DNA of 8,656 nucleotides from an uncultured bacterium (lineage in GTDB: Bacteria > Verrucomicrobiota > Kiritimatiellia > CAIKKV01): assembly GCA_903828035.1 (NCBI GenBank), contig CAIKKV010000706.1, forward strand, positions 1-8,656, in the 5' to 3' direction. Shown piece by piece: positions 1 to 5,508 of the stretch (within the stretch, counting starts at the first letter, position 1; every line of letters begins with the position of its first letter). The notes below the pieces were generated by a model, which searched no databases, was not told the DNA's origin, and saw nothing but the letters and a program-made list of their open reading frames with translations. The translations under genes were made by a program, and so were the position numbers.

Positions 1-1
1 A

Positions 2-589
2 CTAGCCGCCGGCGTCGGTCTTTGCGCAGGAGTAGCGATAGGTTTTCATGCCATTGGCCGTGAAGAGCACCTCGAAGTCGGTTTTCTCGTCGTCGGAGGG
101 TTCGAAGGGCTCGATGCGGGTGAAGCGGGGATCCACGGAGACGATTTTGTGGATGTGCCGGAAGTAATCCTCGTGATCGGTGGCGATGTGGAACTCGCCG
201 TCCCGCTGCAAGGTCCGGTGCACCAGGGCCATGAAGGCGGGCTGGACGATCCGGCGGCGGTGGTGCTTCCGCTTGGGCCAGGGGTCTGGGAAGTACAGGT
301 AGAAGCGGCTCACGGATTCGCGGGGCAGCAGGTATTCCAGCGTGTAGGCGGTGTCGGCGTGCAGGAGGCGGATGTTCGTGAGGCCGGCGCTCTCGGCCCG
401 CCGGCGGATCTTCTGGAGGCGGCCCACCTGGATGTCGGTGCCCATGAAGTCAATGCCGGGATGCGCGGCCGCGTGTGCCAGGAGGAAGCGGCCCTTGCCG
501 CAGCCCAGGTCCACTTCCACGGGAGCCGTCCGGCCGAAGAGCGCGGCGGGCACGAGCGGGGCGGGAAGGCTGTCGGGGGTGAAAATCAC
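2..589 (-). CDS. trmB: tRNA (guanine-N7-)-methyltransferase TrmB
   Basis: SAM-dependent enzyme expected to methylate N7 of guanine 46 in the variable loop of tRNAs in the cytoplasm. The 195-residue product carries the class I methyltransferase motif I (E25-V-D-L-G-C-G-K-G33), an acidic motif II region (GTDI, 50-53), the highly diagnostic TrmB stretch F-P-D-P-W-P-K (100-106) followed by a basic H/R run, and TDHEDYF (137-143). Near the C-terminus, E-K-T-D-F-E (168-173) matches the substrate-binding T-x-Y/F-E motif. The gene is complete; its TAG stop lies at 2-4. The start is GTG and no in-frame start lies further upstream, so the protein is somewhat shorter at the N-terminus than common homologues of about 210-240 residues. 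The start is 7 nt after the stop of the upstream sigma-like gene and no convincing Shine-Dalgarno sits at normal distance, which suggests translational coupling. Function is secure; the exact start is less so. Confidence 0.95.
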   Translation of the reverse strand: MIFTPDSLPAPLVPAALFGRTAPVEVDLGCGKGRFLLAHAAAHPGIDFMGTDIQVGRLQKIRRRAESAGLTNIRLLHADTAYTLEYLLPRESVSRFYLYFPDPWPKRKHHRRRIVQPAFMALVHRTLQRDGEFHIATDHEDYFRHIHKIVSVDPRFTRIEPFEPSDDEKTDFEVLFTANGMKTYRYSCAKTDAGG

Positions 590-596
590 GGGTGGA

Positions 597-959
597 TCAG
601 CCGGCTCCGAAGAGGCGTTTCAGGCGAGCAAAGAGGCCGCTGTCGACGGAGTCCATGGAGTCCTCGATGAAGTTGAGGGCGAAGAGCTGGAACTTGGCGG
701 CGCCGACTTCGGAGGAGTATTTGCGGCACGCTTTGATGAGCCCGGCTTTGCCGGCTTCCATGAGGGCGTTGATTTTCTCCGGGCGGCCATCGGGCGCCCG
801 CTTGTGGGCCAGGTTGGTGAGGAGCGGCGTGAAGGCCCGGACCATGCGATGCTTGGCTTCCCAGTCGCCGAGTTTGCAGGCCTGGATCTCGGCTTCGGAA
901 AATTTGTTTTCCTGCTGGCCATCGGTACGGTGGCTCATTCCGTGAAGCGGGATTTTCAT
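597..959 (-). CDS. Small sigma70 region 2-like protein (no regions 3/4)
   Basis: A 120-residue protein that I do not recognise as a named gene. Residues about 25-103 resemble regions 1.2 to 2.2/2.3 of sigma70 factors. The pattern is a G-D-W-E-A-K helix (31-36), a helix with T-P-L-L-T-N-L-A-H-K (44-53) at the place of the usual 'NLRLVVSIAKRY', then A-L-M-E-A-G-K-A-G-L-I-K-A (65-77), matching 'DLIQEGNIGLMKAV', and K-Y-S-S-E-V-G-A-A-K-F-Q-L-F-A (80-94), matching 'KFDPEKGFKFSTYA'. The chain ends soon afterwards in a basic tail (ARLKRLFGAG), so region 2.4, region 3 and region 4 are missing. It therefore has the likely beta-prime clamp-binding part but not the promoter-reading parts. The start at 959 was chosen because AAGGA lies 10 nt upstream; a longer in-frame form from 1058 would run through the promoter and lacks such a site. 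Expression is probably from the promoter at 986-1014. It could be a sigma remnant, a core-binding regulator or an unrelated helical protein. Confidence 0.7.
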   Translation of the reverse strand: MKIPLHGMSHRTDGQQENKFSEAEIQACKLGDWEAKHRMVRAFTPLLTNLAHKRAPDGRPEKINALMEAGKAGLIKACRKYSSEVGAAKFQLFALNFIEDSMDSVDSGLFARLKRLFGAG

Positions 960-969
960 GGCGGATCCG

Positions 970-974
970 TCCTT
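970..974 (-). promoter_or_regulatory. Shine-Dalgarno AAGGA of the sigma-like gene
   Basis: AAGGA on the minus strand, 10 nt before the ATG at 957-959. It supports this start over the longer in-frame start at 1058. Confidence 0.6.
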
Positions 975-982
975 GATAAATA

Positions 983-995
983 GTGATTTTATCAC
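983..995. promoter_or_regulatory. Palindrome GTGAT-TTT-ATCAC over the -10 box, possible operator
   Basis: Perfect 5-bp arms GTGAT (983-987) and ATCAC (991-995) around TTT. The palindrome covers the predicted -10 hexamer (986-991). A second overlapping inverted repeat, TGATAAA (974-980) with TTTATCA (988-994), extends the symmetry toward the start codon. The arms loosely recall CRP/FNR-family half-sites, but the spacing is one base short of a CRP site, so no regulator is named. Confidence 0.35.
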
Positions 996-1014
996 AGCTT
1001 GCCGGATGAGGCAA
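986..1014 (-). promoter_or_regulatory. Predicted sigma70-type promoter for sigma-like gene and trmB
   Basis: On the minus strand, TTGCCT (1009-1014, 4 of 6 to the -35 consensus) is followed after exactly 17 nt by TAAAAT (986-991, 5 of 6 to the -10 consensus). It lies in an AT-richer gap between the nuclease-like gene and the sigma-like gene. Transcription would begin near 979 and give a leader of roughly 20 nt containing AAGGA. The -10 box is enclosed by a 13-bp palindrome and the -35 lies in a hairpin arm, so control by a repressor or by readthrough structure is possible. Prediction from sequence only. Confidence 0.5.
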
Positions 1015-1016
1015 GC
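997..1016 (-). other. Perfect 7-bp stem-loop between the nuclease-like and sigma-like genes
   Basis: Arms GCTTGCC and GGCAAGC enclose a 6-nt loop, 26 nt past the stop codon of the upstream nuclease-like gene. In the minus-strand transcript it would form a stable hairpin, but the following bases (TGTGATAAAATC) are not a clean T-tract. It may be a weak terminator, a 3' end stabiliser of the upstream mRNA, or an incidental overlap with the -35 box. Confidence 0.4.
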
Positions 1017-1042
1017 GATGACCGTTTCGCTTTTGCCTGGCC

Positions 1043-1594
1043 CTAGTGGGAATCCCACTGCTTGAGCTGGTCCCGGATGCGCGCGGCGTCTTCGTAGCGC
1101 TCTTCCTGGATGGCCTTTTTCATCTCTTCTTCAAGCTGCTTGCGGGGGTCCGGCACGGGATGGGGGAGGGCGGGCGCGGAGCCAGCCTCCGAGGGCACTT
1201 CCACGCCGCCTTTCTTGTAGACCTCCTCGGCCACCCAGATCGGGGCGTTGCAACGGAGTGCCAAGGCCACGGCGTCGCTGGGCCGCGCATCGACCGCCTC
1301 CAGCGTCTCCTCTCCCCGGTTGAGCAGGAGCTGCGCGTAATACGTTTTGCCCTCGAAGCGCACGATTTCTACCCGCACCAGCGTGGCGCCGAACGTGTCG
1401 AGCAGCCCTTTCATCAGGTCGTGGGTCATGGGCCGCGGGGTCCGTTTGCGGGCCAGGGCCAGGGCGATGGACTGCGCCTCGGCCACGCCGATGAGGATCG
1501 GCAGCATGCGGCTCAAGCCCGGCTGGCGGGGGCGCAGCAGCAGGATGAACCCGTTCTTGGACAGGGACAGATTGCCGACGATGGAGTCGATCAT
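1043..1594 (-). CDS. Bifunctional nuclease family protein (DUF151) with C-terminal UVR motif
   Basis: A 183-residue cytoplasmic protein. Residues about 1-133 form a DUF151/BFN domain with its usual hallmarks: L-P-I-L-I-G-V-A-E-A-Q-S-I-A (31-44), R-P-M-T-H-D-L (54-60), and D-A-R-P-S-D-A-V-A-L-A-L-R (102-114). Members of the family have been reported to have combined DNase and RNase activity; the physiological role is poorly defined. A proline-rich linker (about 134-150) leads to a UvrB/UvrC-type UVR motif (about 152-181, E-E-E-M-K-K-A through A-A-R-I-R-D-Q-L). That helical hairpin mediates protein contacts in nucleotide excision repair and Clp adaptors. The ATG overlaps the stop of the M20 peptidase gene as ATGA, and AAGGGG lies about 6 nt upstream, so translation is probably coupled. 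Family assignment is firm; any repair role is inference from the UVR tail. Confidence 0.92.
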   Translation of the reverse strand: MIDSIVGNLSLSKNGFILLLRPRQPGLSRMLPILIGVAEAQSIALALARKRTPRPMTHDLMKGLLDTFGATLVRVEIVRFEGKTYYAQLLLNRGEETLEAVDARPSDAVALALRCNAPIWVAEEVYKKGGVEVPSEAGSAPALPHPVPDPRKQLEEEMKKAIQEERYEDAARIRDQLKQWDSH

Positions 1595-2775
1595 GCCGCC
1601 CCCTTGGACAGGTACCGGCCCGACAGGCCGATCAGGGTTGCATACACGTCCACGGCCTGAAGGACGGCGGCCAGCTCGATGAACTCATCCTGCGTGTGAG
1701 CCTGCTTGAGGGAGCCCGGCCCCAGCACCACGGACGAAAGCCCGAGGCTGTTGAAGACGCCGGCATCGGTGGCATAGGGCGCCGCTGAGAACACGGCTTT
1801 GCCCAGCACGTGGCGGCAGGCTTCGCCGGCCAGGCGCCCTAGCGGGCCGTCCGCCGGCTCCTGGAGGGGCGGATACTCCTCCGTGGGCCTGCAGGTGAAG
1901 GTGACGCGGGGGTCCGTGACGCCGCGGACCGCTTTGAGGATGGCCTCGAACTCCGCCTGCACCGACGCCTCCGTCTCGCCCGGAATGGTCCGGCGGTCGA
2001 TCTCGATGACGCATCGGTCGGCCACGATGTTGACCTGCGTGCCGCCCTGGATAAGCCCCACCGAGACCCGCGGCGCATCCACGAGGGGATGGGTGCGGCC
2101 CGCCAGCTCCTGGCGGTAGGGGCCCTCGATCCGGCGGATAACCTCGGTCATGGCCAGGATGGCGCTGGCGCCCCGCTCGGGCACGGAAGAGTGGGCCGGC
2201 AGGCCGAGGGCTTCGATGGCGAAGCGAAGCGCGCCCTTGTGCACATGGACGATTTCCAGGCCGGTCGGCTCGCCGGCGATGGCGGCGGCGAACTCGCCCG
2301 GATGCGCCCGCATGAGCGCCTTGGCGCCGTCGGCGCCCGCCTCCTCGTTGCAGGTGGCGGCGAAGCAGACGTTGATGGGGAAGCCTTCGCCCGATTCGAT
2401 CCGCCGCGCCAGGGCGGCGATCATGGCGGCCAGGCTGCCCTTGGTGTCGCAGGAGCCGCGCCCGTACAGGCGGCCGTCGCGGATCGCCGGCGTGAAGGGC
2501 GGGATGGTCATGCCATCCTGCGGCACGGTGTCGGTATGGGCGTTCAGCAGGAGCGTGCGCGAGGGGTCGCGTCCGGCGAAGGTGGCCAGCAGGTTGTCGC
2601 GCCCCGGCAGCACCGGCTCGATCCGGACCGTCGCGCCCAGACCCTTCAGGACCCTTTCGAGGATCCGGACCATGCCGGCTTCGCCGGGATACTCGGCCGA
2701 AGGCGGCGCCCGCCTCGGGTTGGAGCTGGGGCAGGCGACGAGTTCGGCCAGCAATTGAACGGGATCGAGGGACAT
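1591..2775 (-). CDS. M20 family metallopeptidase (ArgE/DapE-type deacylase)
   Basis: A 394-residue cytoplasmic two-zinc amidohydrolase of normal family length. The metal and catalytic residues are in place: H80-T-D82 with the following D-T-V-P, bridging D110 in R-G-S-C-D-T-K-G, the general base and ligand pair E144-E145 in C-N-E-E-A-G, E169 in G-E-P-T, and H360 in Q-A-H-T-Q-D-E. H195 in the lid domain segment A-H-S-S-V-P-E-R-G matches the histidine donated across the dimer. ArgE acts on N-acetylornithine and DapE on N-succinyl-diaminopimelate. The sequence alone does not decide between these or a dipeptidase-like role, although argC lies 3.7 kb away on the other strand. GGAAGGA stands 4 nt before the ATG, and the gene follows the oxidoreductase after 18 nt and overlaps the nuclease-like gene by 4 nt. 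All key residues are intact, so it should be active. Confidence 0.94.
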   Translation of the reverse strand: MSLDPVQLLAELVACPSSNPRRAPPSAEYPGEAGMVRILERVLKGLGATVRIEPVLPGRDNLLATFAGRDPSRTLLLNAHTDTVPQDGMTIPPFTPAIRDGRLYGRGSCDTKGSLAAMIAALARRIESGEGFPINVCFAATCNEEAGADGAKALMRAHPGEFAAAIAGEPTGLEIVHVHKGALRFAIEALGLPAHSSVPERGASAILAMTEVIRRIEGPYRQELAGRTHPLVDAPRVSVGLIQGGTQVNIVADRCVIEIDRRTIPGETEASVQAEFEAILKAVRGVTDPRVTFTCRPTEEYPPLQEPADGPLGRLAGEACRHVLGKAVFSAAPYATDAGVFNSLGLSSVVLGPGSLKQAHTQDEFIELAAVLQAVDVYATLIGLSGRYLSKGAA

Positions 2776-2793
2776 CGGGTCCTTCCGGGTCGG

Positions 2794-4047
2794 TTAAAGG
2801 CTTTGGACGGAGACAACCTGGTTCTTCAGCCGGGCCTTCTCGGCGGCGAAGACCATGAGGTGGGACTCGAGGGATTCCCCGGGGCCCGAGAGAATGAGCG
2901 ACGGCATGTTCTGCGCGATGGCGGAGATGAAGCTGTCCATCAGGCCGTAGTCGCCGCCGCCGTGTCCGCCGAGGATGGAGGAGTCGGAGACGGCCGTGTC
3001 AATCGTGGTGGTCTGCTCGGTCAGGAAATCGTAGATCCTGATTTTCTCGCCATCGCCGGTGATCTCGCCGCGCGTGCCGAAAAGGCGGACCTGCCGGTGG
3101 CCGGACGGCGTGAAGGCCGTCATGGTGAAGACGCCGGAGCGGCCGCCCTGGAAGCGGAAGCTGACCACCTGGTGATCCACCACGTCATTGTCGCAGGCGT
3201 ACACGCAGCGGCCGTAGGGCCCGGTGCGGAGCGCCTCCAGGATGCCGGCCTCGGTGGGCTCGGGGTCCACCACGTTGACGGGCCAGCTCAGGTTTCCCTT
3301 GGCGAAGCGGCTCAGGTAGATGCGCTTGGCGGAGTAGGGGCAGCCGGGCTCCGCGGGGCAGTCGAGGCAGCGCGCCGCGGCGCCGGCCGGCTTCTGGTCG
3401 GCCCGGAAGTGGAAGAGGGAGCCGAAGGACGACACCTCTTCGCAGGGCACGCCCATGATATGGCGGATCCAGTCGAGGTCGTGGCAGGACTTGGCCAGCA
3501 GCATGGGCGAGGAGAGGGCGGTGTTGCGCCATTCCCCGCGGACGAAGGAGTGGGCCTGGTGCCAGTAGCCGACCGGCTCCAGGAGTTGGAGGCTGACGAG
3601 ATCGCCGATCACCTTCTTGTCGAGCAGCTCGCGGAGCTTGACCGTGTAGGCGGTGTAGCGCATGACGTGGCAGACGGCGAACATCACGCCGGCCTTGCGG
3701 ACGGCCTCGGTGATGGTGCGGCAGCCGGCGGCATCGGGCGCCATGGGCTTTTCCAGCAGGATGTGGTAGCCCAGCTTGGCGAAGGCCACGGCGGGCTCCA
3801 CGTGCATCGCGTCCTGCGTGCAGATCAGCACGGCGTCGGCGAAGCGGGGGCGGGAGGCGGCCTGGCGCCAGTCGGTGTAGACGTTGCCCTCGGGGATGCC
3901 GTACTCGGCCACCAGGCGCGTGCGGTGGAAGTCGCGCGGCTCGGCCACGCCGGCGATGCGGGCGCGGTCGGGATGCTTCTTGGCGAAGGTGGCGTAGCCG
4001 GCTCCGCGGCCGCCCGCTCCGATGATCAGGAGGTTGACGGGATTCAT
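2794..4047 (-). CDS. Gfo/Idh/MocA family NAD(P)-dependent oxidoreductase with cysteine cluster
   Basis: A 417-residue cytoplasmic dehydrogenase. The N-terminal Rossmann fold shows N-L-L-I-I-G-A-G-G-R-G (5-15) and A-E-P (35-37). The family catalytic motif E-K-P is at 99-101. The C-terminal alpha/beta domain carries S-C-H-D-L-D-W-I-R-H (187-196), where the active-site His/Asp are expected. An insertion holds C227-x2-C230-x5-C236 followed by P-Y-S-A-K-R-I-Y, and later C281-x3-C285 in G-R-C-V-Y-A-C-D-N-D-V-V-D-H-Q, so five cysteines could form a metal or structural site. G-G-H-G-G-G-D (360-366) is near the end. The family oxidises or reduces sugars, inositols and related compounds; the substrate here cannot be named. 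The start at 4047 overlaps the TPR gene stop as ATGA. The open frame continues upstream to 4275, but that part has shadow-like composition inside the TPR gene. Confidence 0.93.
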   Translation of the reverse strand: MNPVNLLIIGAGGRGAGYATFAKKHPDRARIAGVAEPRDFHRTRLVAEYGIPEGNVYTDWRQAASRPRFADAVLICTQDAMHVEPAVAFAKLGYHILLEKPMAPDAAGCRTITEAVRKAGVMFAVCHVMRYTAYTVKLRELLDKKVIGDLVSLQLLEPVGYWHQAHSFVRGEWRNTALSSPMLLAKSCHDLDWIRHIMGVPCEEVSSFGSLFHFRADQKPAGAAARCLDCPAEPGCPYSAKRIYLSRFAKGNLSWPVNVVDPEPTEAGILEALRTGPYGRCVYACDNDVVDHQVVSFRFQGGRSGVFTMTAFTPSGHRQVRLFGTRGEITGDGEKIRIYDFLTEQTTTIDTAVSDSSILGGHGGGDYGLMDSFISAIAQNMPSLILSGPGESLESHLMVFAAEKARLKNQVVSVQSL

Positions 4048-5426
4048 GAGGCGTAGCCCTGTTCGATTTTCTGTGCGACGTCCTTGTAGCCGAAGTCTAC
4101 CTGGTAGATGATCTTGTACTGCTCGAGGGCCTTGGCCTTGTTCCCCGTCTGCTCGTACAGGTTCGCCAGGTTGTAGATGATGTCCTTGCGCAGGTCCGTC
4201 ATGGTCGGGATTTCGGCCGCCGCGCGGGTGAGCTGGTCGATGGCCATGTCGAACTGCTTTTTGACCTGGAAGCACTGCCCGATGTAGTAGAGCGAGCGGA
4301 CCCGCTCGGCCGGGTTGCGCTGGGCCATCTGGAACTGCTGGATGGCCTCGTTCGTGTCCTGCCGGTTGAACAGGGCCACGCCGTACTCGTAGCGCAGGCC
4401 CAGGTCGTTGGGATAGCGGGTGACGCGCTCGCGGAGATTCTCGAACAGGAAAGCGCCTTTCGCTTCCCGCCTGGCGGCCGCGCCGGCGGCGTCCCCGGCG
4501 GCTTCCATCTCGGACGCCTCGTGCTCGAGCTTGGCGATCTTGGCGGCGGCGATGGCGGCGTCGACCTGCGGATCGCGGCCGGAGGGGGTGTTTTGGGCCG
4601 CCTCCAGGGAGTCGATGGCCTTGTCGAACTCGCGGATGTTGAGGTAGAGGTTGGAGAGGTGGCGCCGGTAGTTGATGTTGGCCGGCTCCTTGGCCACCTT
4701 CTCGAGCGTGTCGGCGATGAGGGCCGTCACGTCGGCCTCGGTCTTGGTGGCCTTGTCGGTCTGCTCGAGGATGACGGACTTGTTCTCGTCGCGCAGCATC
4801 TTGCGGTAGGCGTCCTTGTCCTTGCCGCCGGCGGTCCAGCCGTCCTTGCTCATGCTGTCGAGGGCCATGGAGTCCTTGAGGTCCTTGAGGATGCTCATGT
4901 CGTTCGGCTTTTCCTCGGCCAGCTTCTCGAAGATCTCGCGGGCCAGCCGGGGCTGGCTGGTCTTGAGGTAGAGCTCGCCGAGCTTCTGCAGGAGGATGAG
5001 GTTCTGGGGGTAGAACTCCCGGACCTGCTGGAGGGTCAGCACGGCGAGGTCGGGGCAGCCCGCCTGCTCGGCGGCCTTGACGAACAGGTTGACGAAGGCC
5101 ATGTTGAGCGGGTCGCGGCGCATCAGCTTCTCGACGATGCCCAGCGCCTCCTCGGCCTTGCCGGCCTGGTAGAGGAGCAGGTTGGCCTGGACGAACTGCG
5201 GGAGGAGCGAGACCAGGTTGATCGTGTGGTTCGAGGGGGCGGCGTGGAATTTCTTGATTTGCGCCGCGCGCAGGTATTTGCGGGTCCTGAGGCAGCCGGG
5301 CTCCTGGAGCAACGCGGTCGCCAGCATGTCGATCGCGTAGTCCATATTGCCGCGCTCGAGGGCGGCAAAGCCCTTGTTGACCAGGTCGCGAGTTTTAACG
5401 GAAACCGGTTCTTGCGTGAGTTCCAT
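4044..5426 (-). CDS. Tetratricopeptide repeat protein, cytoplasmic, first gene of the minus-strand operon
   Basis: A 460-residue soluble helical protein with no signal peptide or membrane segment. TPR-like helix pairs are visible at about 11-44 (G-x-x-A-L-E-R-G-N-M-D-Y-A), 83-116, 117-150, 151-183, 250-285, 341-375 (Y-E-Y-G-V-A-L-F-N-R-Q-D), 376-410 and 416-448 (Y-N-L-A-N-L-Y-E-Q-T-G-N-K-A-K-A-L). Between the N- and C-terminal TPR blocks lies a charged, non-repeat segment (about 186-245, rich in K, D, E) that looks like a linker or partner-binding module, and 295-330 is an Ala/Glu-rich helix that may be coiled coil. The start at 5426 is supported by AAGGA 8 nt upstream; ATG 5435 would leave that motif with no spacing, and the frame open to 5690 would overlap the divergent amidase gene. 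TPR proteins are scaffolds, so no specific function is claimed. Coupling to the oxidoreductase by ATGA suggests related work. Confidence 0.87.
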   Translation of the reverse strand: MELTQEPVSVKTRDLVNKGFAALERGNMDYAIDMLATALLQEPGCLRTRKYLRAAQIKKFHAAPSNHTINLVSLLPQFVQANLLLYQAGKAEEALGIVEKLMRRDPLNMAFVNLFVKAAEQAGCPDLAVLTLQQVREFYPQNLILLQKLGELYLKTSQPRLAREIFEKLAEEKPNDMSILKDLKDSMALDSMSKDGWTAGGKDKDAYRKMLRDENKSVILEQTDKATKTEADVTALIADTLEKVAKEPANINYRRHLSNLYLNIREFDKAIDSLEAAQNTPSGRDPQVDAAIAAAKIAKLEHEASEMEAAGDAAGAAARREAKGAFLFENLRERVTRYPNDLGLRYEYGVALFNRQDTNEAIQQFQMAQRNPAERVRSLYYIGQCFQVKKQFDMAIDQLTRAAAEIPTMTDLRKDIIYNLANLYEQTGNKAKALEQYKIIYQVDFGYKDVAQKIEQGYAS

Positions 5427-5434
5427 GACGCTCA

Positions 5435-5439
5435 TCCTT
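5435..5439 (-). promoter_or_regulatory. Shine-Dalgarno AAGGA that decides the TPR gene start
   Basis: AAGGA on the minus strand, 8 nt before the ATG at 5424-5426, an optimal spacing. The alternative ATG at 5433-5435 overlaps this motif by one base, so 5426 is preferred. Confidence 0.6.
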
Positions 5440-5449
5440 GCGAAAACTT

Positions 5450-5477
5450 TTGACGTTCTTTGATAACCAGTTAAAAT
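5450..5477 (+). promoter_or_regulatory. Predicted sigma70-type promoter of the amidase-argC-parB unit
   Basis: TTGACG (5450-5455, 5 of 6 to -35) and TAAAAT (5472-5477, 5 of 6 to -10) are separated by 16 nt within the AT-rich 82-nt gap between the divergent TPR and amidase genes. Transcription would start near 5484 and leave a leader of about 25 nt with AAAGGA. The minus-strand promoter of the TPR operon must lie in the same gap: a TATTAT (5476-5481) is present on the minus strand, but no well-spaced -35 partner is clear. Confidence 0.5.
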
Positions 5478-5508
5478 AATAGTTTTTTGAGGGAAAATAA
5501 AGGACAAT

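Noticed and set aside
960..1058. Longer form of the sigma-like protein starting at 1058
   Set aside because: It would run through the predicted promoter and both inverted repeats and overlap the end of the nuclease-like gene; AAGGA supports the start at 959.
1045..1059. Near-perfect palindrome AGTGGGA-A-TCCCACT at the end of the nuclease-like gene
   Set aside because: A one-base centre cannot form a useful RNA loop, it lies mostly in coding sequence, and nothing around it suggests a binding site.
2089..4056. Very long plus-strand open frame (655 codons) antisense to the M20 peptidase and oxidoreductase genes
   Set aside because: It mirrors two clearly recognisable genes, its translation is Gly/Ala/Val/His-rich without domains, and it crosses an operon junction; long antisense frames are expected at this base composition.
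4048..4275. N-terminal extension of the oxidoreductase by 76 residues
   Set aside because: The Rossmann motif begins right after the ATG at 4047, the extension lies inside the TPR gene in another frame, and its Gly/Arg/His-rich composition is that of a shadow frame.
4521..5453. Plus-strand open frame of 310 codons antisense to the TPR gene
   Set aside because: Leu/Val/Gly-biased shadow of the TPR gene with no motif; no ribosome binding site of note.
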